This document shows, piece after piece, positions 32,756 to 43,007 of a DNA stretch of 60,000 bases (positions are counted from its first letter, which is position 1; every line of letters starts with the position of its first letter). Made by a program: the position numbers and the translations under genes. The notes beneath the pieces are model-generated. The model made no database searches and was not told the DNA's origin. It was given only the letters and a program-made list of their open reading frames with translations. The DNA comes from Symsagittifera roscoffensis (taxonomy: Eukaryota > Xenacoelomorpha > Acoela > Convolutidae), in the NCBI RefSeq assembly GCF_963678635.1, contig NC_087063.1, positions 40,998,759-41,058,758 of the forward strand. The letters run 5' to 3'.

Positions 32756-35700
32756 ATGATGGAATCAAGCAATGAAGATGGCGCAACTTTTACTATCCAA
32801 CTGGCGTGCAATGAAGACTTAAACCAGATGACAGATTTGATCCTCTACACCTTCATGAAGCAGGAACCAATGACCCACTCAATTCTTCGGGGAAAGTAAT
32901 TATTTGTAACTTTCTCCCGGTTTGAGATTCGCTATTAATGCTTCGACAGACACGACCAAAACTCAGCATAATTTGAAGGTTTTGTTCTAGGCTTAATATG
33001 TTGCGACAGTCCGAACAAAGTCATCTATGATTTGATTGCGTTCGACCGAGAAAAATCACGAGAAATTTGATTTTGCGAGCGCGGGTTTTTTCGGTTGTAC
33101 CCCTCCTACCCCCCTTTAAATGAATATATTTGACACTTGAAAATTCTAGTTGAAATTGAAAATGCGAAAGCGGGTGAAACAAACAATTAAATGCCATTCG
33201 CGAGCGATTAGCAGTTTTCACTCGCTTTTTTACTTTCTATGGAGGCGTTCAACAGTGCCGATTTACAACAGTGCCAAAATTGAAAATGTGTTCAATAGTT
33301 CCGAAAGTTGAGGACATTTAAAAAACTGGATATCTGTTTGCCAATTATTGGTAATTGGTTTGAATATTATTTTCTTTTGGAGCGAAACCGAGAAAAAATT
33401 TGGCAATTTGCTGAGTTAAAAAACTGTTCAGAAAAACTTGTGAAGCCGCGCTTGAGGAACTTTTTTTTTGGGCACTGTTGTACTCCGGCACTGTTGTACT
33501 GCCCCCTTTCAATCAACTGGAGATTTTAATTGCCAAGTATATCCATTCAGGAGGGGTATATTCAACAAGACCCCCGAGTGCTCCCAGGTCATTGTTTAGG
33601 AGGTGACAGACATCACCCGCACTGACAAAATGGATTAGGATTGATTTTAGTATGAAAAAAGTATGTTGATTAAATTTAGATCAACCTCAGTATAGAAAAA
33701 GTACAAAAATTTAAAAAAAAATAGATTGATTTGGATCAATTTAAAAATGATTTAAATTGATCTTAATTACCAGCTGCAAAAACTCAACCAAATCGATTTT
33801 ATATCGATTTAAATCCATTTTTCTAGTGTTAGTTTGTTTTGATATTTTTAAGTAAATTAAAGCGAATTTAAATTGATTTGAATCATTTTTTTAAATCAAG
33901 TTTCATCAGTTTCAAAATTTTATTGCATTTATTCATTGCCTATCGTCTTTTATATACATTAATAGCGTATTGTATTCATAGCGTATTGTAGCATAAAAAA
34001 AACCAAATAAAGACAAAAATATTGATAAAATTCTGTGTTTCCTTGCATATTTTGAGTTCAAAAACTGATCTATATTGACCCTTTTCTTGATTTTATTCAT
34101 AAATTTTTGCCCAAATCTGATTTACATTCATAATTTGCTATGATTTAATTGCATAATATTGAGATCAAAATTTAATTTATTCTGACCCTTTTCTTGTTTG
34201 TTAGATGGGATTTTGCCCATAATCTGATTCACAATAATTAACAATAACTTTCTATGATTTGATGATTTTATTGAAATCTATATTATCTGGTCCGCGTGTT
34301 TTTATTTAAAAAAAAAACGAGAATCAAATGTTCAAATTACTTTTTCAAATAAGTGTGTTTTTTTTTTGCCGAGTTAGCAAAAAAAAAGTTTTTACTGAGT
34401 CTGAAGATCCATCCAAACTGATTTAAATTGTTTTTTAAGACACTTAAATCGATCCAAAAGTTTCCTCAAGATCAATTTACATCAATTTAAAATGGATTTA
34501 AGTGAGATTCGGGTGGATTTAAGTGAGTTTTGGATAGATTTTAATGAGTCGGAAAATCCATCTAAATCGATTTAAATCGGTTTTTTAAATTGATCCAAAT
34601 TTTTCTTGAAAGATCAAATCGATTTAAAGTCCAATTAATTTCGTAAAATGTACAATTTTAATCAATTTCGATCGATTTAAAATTGATTCAAAATCGAGTT
34701 AAAATCAATTTAAATCGATCCGAAAACATTTTTGACAGTGCGGGAAAACCGACGGGACTTCAAGCCGAATCGTAAAATTAGGTGCTTCAAGCCGAATACT
34801 TTCTGACAACGTCATGAAATGTGAGTAAGAGTTTTTCAATTTAATGGTCTTTGTTTAGTAGTTATAAAATTTAAGTTCCCCCTAGATGATGCTTAGGAAA
34901 ATTGAGAAATAAAACACGGTTGAAGGCGTTTTTCATGTTTATAATTTTTGCATTTCAAAACCCGGACGATGTTATTAATGGATGCCAATGCTAAGAGGCA
35001 CATAGTTATCAATAACGCTTCTTATGGGCTTAACTTGGCTAGATAACTGAAAAGCAATGTTTTACATATGAAAAACTAAAGATTTGTGACTTAAAGTTTT
35101 AATTTTGGTTTGAAGTCCCTTCGGCTTGAAGTTCCGTCGGCCTGTTGCCCTAGATCCATTGTTTAGAGCCTACGTCGACAAATTCTAGGCCGAATTACCG
35201 CCACAATGAATCATCGGATTGATTCGAGTGATATATCACATAACAAGACTGCTCGTATCAGGGCAAAGCCCTGAATGTTCCGGCTGATCAAATTGTTAAA
35301 ATCTGAGTCGTTTATGGAATTAATGAGACTAATTAGCTTGCCTAAATTCAATTTAGAACGCTTATAATTGCGGATATCTTGCCACGCATAAATAATTCGC
35401 GTATCGAAACAAACTCTTGAAGTATCATTCCAGCCAGAAGAGCCGCACAGCAGTGTAATGCAAGAAAATCGCTTGGCAATCCGAAGATTTGCGAATCGAT
35501 ACCCAAATGCAGTCAACATTTTAAAATCGGTCTGAATAAAAAAAAACAACCCGGGCATATATATTTCTCACTTTCTTCAAAAATTGGAACAAAAAATTTT
35601 TGGAGTCGTGATGTGAACGCAGTGTATAGAAAAAACGGGTGGAAATTTTTTTTAGTCCAATTTTGAGCAAAAGAAAGCAAGCGAGTCTAGTTCTTGCAGT

Positions 35701-37188
35701 TTCCAGTTTACCATAAACTTCAAACCGGTTTCGCAGTTAACATAAATTTGAATTTATAGTTTTTCGTCCAATTTTGAGCAAATAAAGCGAGCGAGCAGTC
35801 TTATAATAGGCCGGCCAAAGTATGCTTCTCTTAGCAATTTCATAAATTTGTGAAAAATTCAGTTTTACTCCAGTAAAATTAGTTTTCGAAATATCTTTTA
35901 GTGCCTTCTTGGGAAAAATGTTTTGGGAAAAAAATCAAAATTTCGATTTTTTTTTCTTTTTATTTTACGAAGAAAATGTCGTCAAATATTACTGACTTAA
36001 TCAATTTATCAAAATTTTAGGCTTTGGTTCAGGTCTTCTCATCACCACCAACAAAAAAAACAGCGCAATTTGAAAACAAACAAAAATGTTTTTTTTGAGT
36101 TTTTTATTGTGGTCGGAAAGTTTTGTGCAACTTTCACAAAAATGAGCTATTCTGTCAATGAGTCTAACTGTCGTAAACAGTTTTTCTTTTATTATTTTCT
36201 AAAATACTAGGAAGGCATTACGTATGTTAAAAGAAACATCGGCCTTTTCGAGGGAGCAGCTCTTTTTTGCACTAGAACTGAACAACGAAATCTTTTTTTT
36301 TGTGTAGAAATTTGGAAACCACCTACGGTGATGCTGTTCGGAAAACAGTCGAAACATCGATCAAGGAGCGAGCATCCACAGTAGCGAAATTGCCAGAAGT
36401 TGCAGGCTTGACCATCACAATTAGTGTCTCGCTTAGTCAATATTTAGAGTTCCGGACACTTATTCCAGAGTTTGCGGGCGCCTTTAAAGCTCTTTACGAG
36501 GCGAGATGCGAAGATTTGCCTGAAAAATTTCTACGCCTGAGATTAGTCACTGTTTCAGAAAAGGTATTTCCATTTTCGTATTCTGGTCTATAAATGAAAA
36601 CTATTTCACCTGTTTCCAAAAATTTATTCATTTGAAAAATAAATGATCTTGCTATTTAAGAAACTTAGCAATTAAATTCAAAATTTAGAAAATGTAATGG
36701 CTCAGATCTAATACTTGAGTTTGAGATGGCTCAGATCTAATAATGTGATCAAGTGGTTGGAAAGTTAATAAAAATTGATTGAACAGTAAAATTTGATTTT
36801 TTTGAGACGCTTCGAAAGATTTGAAGATATGAAAGGTTTTAAGAAATATGAAAGAGCTACCTAAAAAATTTGTAGACTCCAAAATTTAATTGAAAACGAA
36901 AATGGAACATCTTTCCATCTACCTGGAAATTCTTTTTTTTTCTAGTTTCAGAGACGAGGAACTAGTGGAAAGCTCGTGGATGACGTAATAAATAGAGCCA
37001 AGCAGAATGGCGATTTGGCCATTGTTGCTGAGGCGACTGGTATTTATAGTCAACGTATTTTTGCCAATAGAGGATTCCGATGCATCAGTGAGTTGAAATA
37101 CTCGGAGTACAAGGACGAAAAGGGAGACGTCGTGTTCAAAGGCACTGCGCCTCATAGCAGCTTAAAATTAGTTGTACTGAACGTATGA
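32756..37188 (+). CDS. Arylalkylamine N-acetyltransferase-like GNAT enzyme, three exons
   Basis: The coding exons are 32756-32895, 36308-36563 and 36946-37188 (TGA). Junctions are GT-AG with phase 2 then phase 0, and the total is 212 residues, the usual length for insect/nematode-type AANAT-like proteins. The N-terminal part has MTDLILYTFMKQEPMTHS, the weakly conserved substrate-side region with an EP(M/L)T motif. Exon junction 2/3 creates the acetyl-CoA pyrophosphate loop VSEKFQRRGTSGKL (about 129-142; QRRGTSG). The C-terminus has AEATGIYSQRIFANRGF and YSEYKDEKGDVVF, typical of this subfamily. The expected reaction is acetyl-CoA-dependent N-acetylation of a small amine in the cytosol; the substrate cannot be told. 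The start is the first of two ATGs (32756, 32759). The acceptor at 32709 and an in-frame open stretch back to 32711 suggest an upstream, probably 5' untranslated, exon. Intron 1 (3.4 kb) is full of mobile elements. Confidence 0.85.
33251..33497. mobile_element. Small foldback element with AACAGTGCC ends
   Basis: The left arm AACAGTGCCGATTTACAACAGTGCC (33251-33275) is repeated within itself and is inverted at 33471-33497 (GGCACTGTTGTACTCCGGCACTGTTGT). The 247-bp element lies in intron 1 of the GNAT gene. No target duplication is clear. Confidence 0.6.
33616..34744. mobile_element. Foldback-like element filled with AAATCGATTT, copy B
   Basis: It begins CCCGCACTGACAAAA and ends TTTTGACAGTGCGGG. 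The inside has many AAATCGATTT/AAATTGATTT variants, plus a 0.45-kb central AT-rich part (about 33900-34380) absent from copy A at 17489-18158. No protein frame. It lies within the GNAT intron. Confidence 0.8.
34749..35140. mobile_element. Inverted-repeat element with CCGACGG ends
   Basis: The left end CCGACGGGACTTCAAGCCGAA (34749-34769) is inverted at the right end, TTCGGCTTGAAGTTCCGTCGG (35120-35140), with one mismatch. CTTCAAGCCGAA is repeated once inside the left arm. At 392 bp and non-coding, it abuts the right end of the preceding element with only four bases between. Confidence 0.75.
35244..35560 (+). repeat. Hairpin-bearing dispersed repeat, internally deleted copy F
   Basis: It starts CAAGACTGCTCGTATCAGGG with CAGGGCAAAGCCCTG. 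It then jumps to TTCAATTTAGAACGC and ends AATAAAAAAAAACAACCCGGGC, matching the tail of fuller copies. Confidence 0.55.
35561..36299. other. Remainder of GNAT intron 1
   Basis: AT-rich. A pair of CAATTTTGAGCAAA.AAAGCAAGCGAG repeats at 35650 and 35768 is the only structure seen before the T-rich splice acceptor. Confidence 0.35.
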
Positions 37189-37464
37189 ACTGCATTTTTA
37201 CTCGATAAAAAAATTTCTTTTCCAGTGTATTTAGGATTCTGAAAACATTTTCCTATTTAAAATCGAGTACCACGACAATGTTAAAAGAAAATCAAAACGT
37301 TTCCTCAATGTTGAGAAAAACCGATTTTAACATTTCGCTTCTTAGTATACCTCTGAGCGAGTGAAGACCAGTGAGTAGCTATTAGTGTCGAGCAATATAC
37401 TGTCTTCTGAGTTAGATACTGTTCACTTTTTGAAGAAGAAAAATTTGAAAGGATTTGAAGATTT

Positions 37465-37760
37465 TTTGAAAATCATCCACCCACACGCTATGCAAAATGA
37501 TATATTTCGCATCAGCAGAGTATGAAAAACATCGAATGGTATGCCTAAATTCAATTTGGAACGATTTCTACGACGCATTAAATCTCCGCTAACGCGTTTA
37601 TTAAACGAAATAAATCGTGCGTTAGTTGACCCAAAAAGGCCAAATTGGCTGTCTTTAAACCCCCATAACTTTAAAGAAAATGATCACTGTTTAATGTTTT
37701 CGTTTAATTTGAAGCCAGGATAAGACTACTTTGTCAACGTCAATTACTTCAACGAGACAA
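37465..37760 (+). repeat. Hairpin-bearing dispersed repeat, headless copy G
   Basis: It starts at CCACCCACACGCTATG, then TTCAATTTGGAACGATTTCTACGACGC and TTTAAACCCCCATAACTTTA. The hairpin end is missing. Confidence 0.6.
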
Positions 37761-38149
37761 TGTCAAAAATTGCAAGTTAAAAATCGCAATTTGTCGAGAG
37801 ATAAAACACACAAGCACAAACATTTTGCCAGTGTTTTGAAAGCCAGAACTAAAAAAATCAAAACGTTTCTTCAAGGTTGAGACTTAATGGGTTTTTAAGC
37901 TTTTTATTTTTAAGTCTAATTCAGAGCGAGTAAAGACAGCGAGTAGCTGCCACTGTCGAGAAACTGTTCATTAAGCTGTGAAAAACTAGATCATTTAGCA
38001 AAGAGTCCTTCGGCGAAATAAATTCTTGTCAATGTTATGTGCTCACGTTTAGATCCTCAAAAAAATAATAGGAGACAAAAATGCAAAATGAAACAAGACA
38101 GAATGATTTTTTTCAACGTTTTTTGTGAAACTGATTGTTGTCGGAATCT

Positions 38150-38675
38150 TCCATGCATTATGCACATGGTTCGATGATTTTGTTTATTGTTCGGACTATT
38201 TTCGAAGAAAATGACAGATTGTTTGGGTTCATTCTACAGACAAATTTTGTTTTCTAACTTGCCAGATTTGAAGGATTTTTTTTAAAATGACCCAAAAGTT
38301 ATTGTTGTCCTCAAAAGTAAAACGATATTTCACCTGTGGTGATTTTTTTTGTAAAGTTATGGGGGGTTGTTTAAACATCGCTACTTTTGCCAATTTAGAA
38401 CAATTAACACGCGATAAATTTCCGGCTATTAAAGCGTAACCGGAGATTTAATCGCTCGTAAAAATTGTTAGAAGTTGGAGTATGGCATGCTTTTTGGACT
38501 ATTTATTACTTTCTATAGGCAAAATACGCATTTGGCACTTGACGTAGCGTGTGAGGTGATGGTTTGTTTTTGAAAAAAGTTAAAATAAAAAGACAATTGC
38601 TATACGATACAAATTAATAGACAACTGGAACTTTTAGCCGGAACTTTCTTCAATACGAGCAGGCTTGTGTCCAGT
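38150..38675 (-). repeat. Hairpin-bearing dispersed repeat, copy H
   Basis: Reverse orientation. Landmarks are GTTCGGACTATTTTCGAAG, ACAGACAAATTTTG, AACACGCGATAAATTTCCGG and CAATACGAGCAGGCTTG, with the hairpin decayed. Confidence 0.6.
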
Positions 38676-39117
38676 ATGAGTTTGATTCAAGTTTTTGAAA
38701 GCTCTATGTTTTTGCCGCCATTTTTTTTTGCTGAAAAAATCTTCAAATCACGTACAATAGCGAAAACCCAAAAATCACCAAACCGCTCAACAAAATGTTG
38801 GCAAGTTTCATGGGCCTCTTACTCAAGTTAAAGTTCTCTTTCTTCGTCGAAAACAAAAATTAACCACTGAATCAAATCGATAATTATTTTTTTCAAAAGA
38901 GTTAAGCGACTACTTTTCAAACTTTTTTGTTGTTTTTTCCCTAAAAGTACCGAAGTTACACAATTAAATTTATGAATTTGGTAATGAAGAGTTTGAGCTG
39001 AGCCAATTATTTTGAGATTTAGTGGAACATCTCAACAATAAAATCTTATTTTTTGTCAAGAATTGTCATGGCTGGCTTATGCTCTCTTCTACCAAAGGAA
39101 AAGTTTCAAAAATCCAA
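38676..39117. other. Spacer
   Basis: Nothing recognised. Confidence 0.3.
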
Positions 39118-39665
39118 CAAGATTGCTAGTATCAGCGCGAAGTCCTGAATGTTCCGATTGCCTTTTAAGTTTTATGGAGCAGTTATAACATAAATATCAT
39201 TAACAAATTAAATGTAATAAAAACTGAAAAAAAAATTGTAAAATTTGAAAATGTTCTATGAAAATTATCCCCCCACACGCCATATAAACTACAAAAAAAT
39301 AGTATTCGCTCCTTGTAACAAATCAATAATGGTAAAAAAAACTTCTTTCAATCTATTTGGAACGATTTCTAAGACGGATTAAATCTCCGCTTATGCGTTA
39401 AAAGCGCGAAATATATCGCGCGTTGATTGTCCCAAAATGGCCAGAATGGCAATCTTTAAACCCCCATACCTTTACAAAAAATCATCAGAGGTAAAATATT
39501 GGTTCAAATTTAAGCTTAGGACAACAATACCTTTTGAAAGATATTTAAAATTTTCGTCAAAATTGGCTAGTTAAAAAGTCGAAATTTGTCTGAAGAAAAA
39601 AAAACCCACCCCGAGCACAAATTTTCCGTTACTCTCGTACCGAAAGACGGAACGGAACAAAAGCC
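39118..39665 (+). repeat. Hairpin-bearing dispersed repeat, full copy I
   Basis: The head CAAGATTGCTAGTATCAGCGCGAAG is followed by GTCCTGAATGTTCCGATTGCC. All internal landmarks are in order to GTCTGAAGAAAAAAAAACCCACCCCGAGCAC and the terminal GACGGAACGGAACAAAAG. This is one of the best full-length copies, about 548 bp. Confidence 0.75.
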
Positions 39666-40149
39666 TAACAGAAAAATAAGTTATATCAACTTATTGAGTA
39701 AATTGCTGAAAATGAGCATTTTTGGTCATATTTTGCTATTTAAATGAAAAGCTAAAAATTGGCTAATACTTTTAATTTATCCTTGAAAAGTTTTTGAATC
39801 CGAATACTCAAGTTTTCTTGTTATTTGATAAGAAAAAACAAAAAAACCATTCAAATGAGCAAATAAAAAATTTCAAAGGAGTTCTCACTTAGCTTCTAGC
39901 ATCAAATATAAAACTGCCTGGCCAGTTTTTGCCCGCAAAGTGGTACTACCACGTGAAACTTCTCAACGAAAAACAAAGACATTGAGTTGCACAAAATAAG
40001 CATGACTCACCAAAATTTATTTGTGTGGAAACTGAGAAAGTGAAAGAACGGACTTTGCTAGATAAGAGAAACGGATAAATTTCGAAAGATTCGCCTCGAA
40101 TTGGAAAATTGCAATTATTTTTATTACACAACAAGAGCTAGCCAAGTTT
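39666..40149. other. Spacer
   Basis: Nothing recognised. Confidence 0.3.
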
Positions 40150-40432
40150 ATGTTTTTTTGTTCCGACTTTCGATGCGAAAGTAACAAAAAACGGAATATT
40201 TGTGCTCGGGTGGGTTTTTTTCTTCAGACAAATTTCGACGTTTTAACTAGCCCTTTTTGAAAATTTTTTTTTTATATCAAAAGATATTGTTATCCTGAGC
40301 TTAAATTGGAAAAAATTTTTCACCAGTGATCATTTTTCGTAAAGTTTTGGGGGTTTAAAGATTGCCATTTTGGTCAATTTGGGACAATTAACGCGCGATA
40401 TATTTCCGCGTCAATATGGGACAATTAACGCG
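40150..40432 (-). repeat. Hairpin-bearing dispersed repeat, copy J, truncated
   Basis: Reverse orientation. It starts TGTTTTTTTGTTCCGACTTTCG and runs to GGGACAATTAACGCGCG, which is present twice (40381 and 40418). It stops abruptly at the left border of the duplicated lipocalin block. Confidence 0.7.
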
Positions 40433-41590
40433 CGGATGGGTGGAACTTGATCTAAACTACATTTTATTATTGGATAAAATAGATATTTTACCACTGTAAA
40501 ATATTTAATATTAACCAATCATAATCCATCTAACTAACAACCCACTTATTTGTAAGTGCTGACAATACTTGTAAATTCAGCACCAGAGAGATTTGAATTT
40601 AACTTAGAAATTAGTTGCCTCTCCAAGAGAACTTCAGCAGTTGCAATAAGCCAGTATACTCTAGATCTATTGAGCCTAGCAGAGACTAGTTAAACACCCT
40701 GAGACTAGTAGATATAAGAGTAAGATTAGGATCGGTATTAGACTAAGAAGTTGCACGAATCTATCCGGCCGAAAATAAGATAGCGTGACGAGCAGACGGT
40801 GTACCATATCCGAAATTACTCTATGAGTTAACCACATCGGTCATAACTCAGAAGATCTGCACTGAGTTTTCCACGCTTTTTTCTTTATTAAAACTTTTAG
40901 ATTTAAAATGAGTTTGGTAGTCATTATCAAAGGTAATTTTTGAATTTGGGTAATTGGGTTATCGGTTGTTTTTGAAATTGAGATGCTAATTTGTAATTGG
41001 GGAGGTGGTGATTTGAAGATGAGTTTATTTGCACTACTCACTACCCAGGGCGTATGAAGGGAGGGGGCGGTGGTGGCGGACGCCTTTGACCTTTCAATGA
41101 TTCGACATTTTCATCAACCAAAGGGTGCCCCTTTTGTATTGAATTACGACATAAGTTTTCGGTCAAACATTTCTAAAATTTTTCTGAAGGAGCCTCGAAA
41201 AAGCGCAATAGTGTGCCGAGAAAAATGTCGAAGTGTTACAAAAATACTCCCCACCGTCAAAAATCTTCTGATATACATTTGTAATCAAACACTTAGCTTC
41301 TTTTAATCAGTTTTTTAATGAAACAGAAAACAGGGCTATCATACTTTGAGAAAATAAGTTTAAAACTGATTTCGATATTTAATAATCAAAATAAATATTT
41401 GAAGAAATGTGTAAGCTTCTAAAGGATTGTATCATTTTTTCAAAAGTTTATTAGGGGCAAAAACATCTAGAAAAGCTTTTCGATCAAAGTTTTCTTAACA
41501 AACACCAGGGAATCCAGTGTTCGAAGTTAACATAAACTACCGTGATATCACGTCTTGAAGTTATTTGATACCAATTGTTGACTTCGGTCG

Positions 41591-41598
41591 TATAAATA
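41591..41598 (+). promoter_or_regulatory. Possible TATA box of lipocalin copy 1
   Basis: TATAAATA, 333 bp before the ATG; the identical site in copy 2 is at 44166-44173. It is the only good TATA match near the gene, but the distance would need a long 5' leader or a leader intron (a TTTTTCAG acceptor lies about 30 bp before the ATG). Confidence 0.3.
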
Positions 41599-41930
41599 AA
41601 ACTTTCTGGGATTCCTTATTGTTATTTTGACTCTAATTTCAAGACAAAAGGTTAATCAACAAAAGATTAATCAAGCTTAAAATAGCTCAAGAATGTGCAT
41701 CTAAATGTCAACTATCCGCCATAGTTTTTGACCTACCTCGACTATTGGCTCAAAATTAAAACTCAACCACGTTGAACTTCAGAAAACTTCAAAGTTATTA
41801 AATTGAATAAATAGTAAAATGTCATAAAGAGGCGGTGGAAATACATTCAAATCATTAATAACAATTATTGTTTTAAAGAATAGTCGGCATAATTTTTCAG
41901 CAGATATTAAAAATCTAAAAGTTCAGAGAT

Positions 41931-42177
41931 ATGAAGTTTTTTCTTCAATTTTTAGCTGTTTTTGCTTTGGCTTTGGTATGCCAATGTAAAAACATAAACG
42001 GGCATTTAAATTTTGCAAGATTGGTCGACCAGTGTCCAGATTTTTCGGCTTTGGGTAAATTTTCCCTAGATAGTTTCATGGGGGTCTGGCACGAGATCCT
42101 GAGATACCCCAACCCGATGGAAGTGGGCTGCTCGTGTGTGGTATCAGACTATGAAGTGAACAAATTGACAGATGAAG
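41931..42177 (+). pseudogene. ApoD/Lazarillo-type lipocalin, exon 1 only (truncated copy)
   Basis: Exon 1 encodes a signal peptide (MKFFLQFLAVFALALVCQC), an N-terminal CPDFSALG and the lipocalin motif 1 GVWHEILRYPN, then a donor GTTTGT. It differs from the intact copy at 44506 by two replacements, Leu for Ser at 31 and Lys for Asn at 43. The second falls in the G-N-F pattern that the intact copy and the lipocalin at 58156 share. The block ends 10 bp into the intron. No exons 2 and 3 follow before copy 2, so it cannot make a whole lipocalin unless it splices over 2.8 kb into the exons at 45022 and 45543, with which its phase (1) agrees. Confidence 0.8.
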
Positions 42178-42187
42178 GTTTGTGGTT

Positions 42188-43007
42188 ATGTCATTCTTAT
42201 GTCATTCAAACCTTATGTCATTCAAAAATTTAGGAAATAAACAAACAATCGCTTTATACAATTGTGAAATAGACAACCAAAAATACGATCTTGTAATCAT
42301 ACCTCAAACACAAACAGTTGGATACATTAGAACAAAACGACAAACAATAAAAAGGAAAATTATAAACAAACAAAAACAAATCACACGAAAAAGATTTTCA
42401 AAAAATAGAAACGCATTTTCTGAATCAGAAGCCAACAGTTTAGACGAACTATACAAATTAAAAGAATCAATAGATAAAAATTGTCCCATCCATGATCAAT
42501 TATATTTTTCCGACTCAGAAACAACTTCAAATTCATCAAAAAGAGGAAAAAGAAGAATAAAAAAGCAATACAAGCACAAACCGACATGCCGTCCACAATC
42601 ACAACTCAAAGGATTTAGAGAACGACTTGACTTCGCAGAAGAGGACCTCATTGAACTAGACCAATGATCACCTCGATGTTCAAGTATACGTACAGATCCG
42701 AGTTACAAGGCATCCCTCCCAGACACGATCTTCACGCCATTCCCAGACGAGGTTGCACACAAAACAAGTTCTCTACATAATACAGAAAAACCTGTCATAG
42801 CAAACCATTTTGAAATCGGATTGATTTCATTGGGGATCACAGTCGTTGTCGAAAGACGACGTAACAATTACCTGTCCCTAATTCCAGCGTCCTGGAACGT
42901 TCTTCTCCAAGAGGAACCGGACAAGAAAATGATGTTCGCCAATTACCAACGTTCATCATCCATCCTTCAAATTGCAGAAAGAGAGTTCTAAAAAACTCTG
43001 TAAGCCC
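42188..43007 (+). CDS. Unrecognised basic ORF with one in-frame TGA
   Basis: The 820-bp stretch between the two duplicated blocks begins with three copies of TATGTCATTC. It then has an open frame from about 42215 to TGA at 42665-42667, continuing in the same frame to TAA at 42989-42991, about 250 codons if the TGA is ignored. The first part is Lys/Arg-rich (for example YIRTKRQTIKRKIINKQKQ) with an acidic C-terminal end (FAEEDLIELDQ). The second part has ERRRNNYLSLIPASWNVLLQ. I recognise no family. The ORF ends 16 bp before the right-hand block, as the last gene of an LTR element often ends just before its 3' LTR, but this is only a suggestion. Confidence 0.45.

Larger units (their letters stand above)
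40433..42187 (+). repeat. Segmental duplication, copy 1 (1755 bp)
   Basis: Matches 43008-44762 at a constant offset of 2575 bp with roughly 1-2% differences. The block carries about 1.5 kb of upstream DNA plus lipocalin exon 1 and the first 10 bp of intron 1. The borders are CGGATGGGTGGAAC on the left and GTTTGTGGTT on the right. Confidence 0.95.

Noticed and set aside
36207-36440. Minus-strand 77-codon frame
   Set aside because: Antisense shadow of GNAT exon 2.
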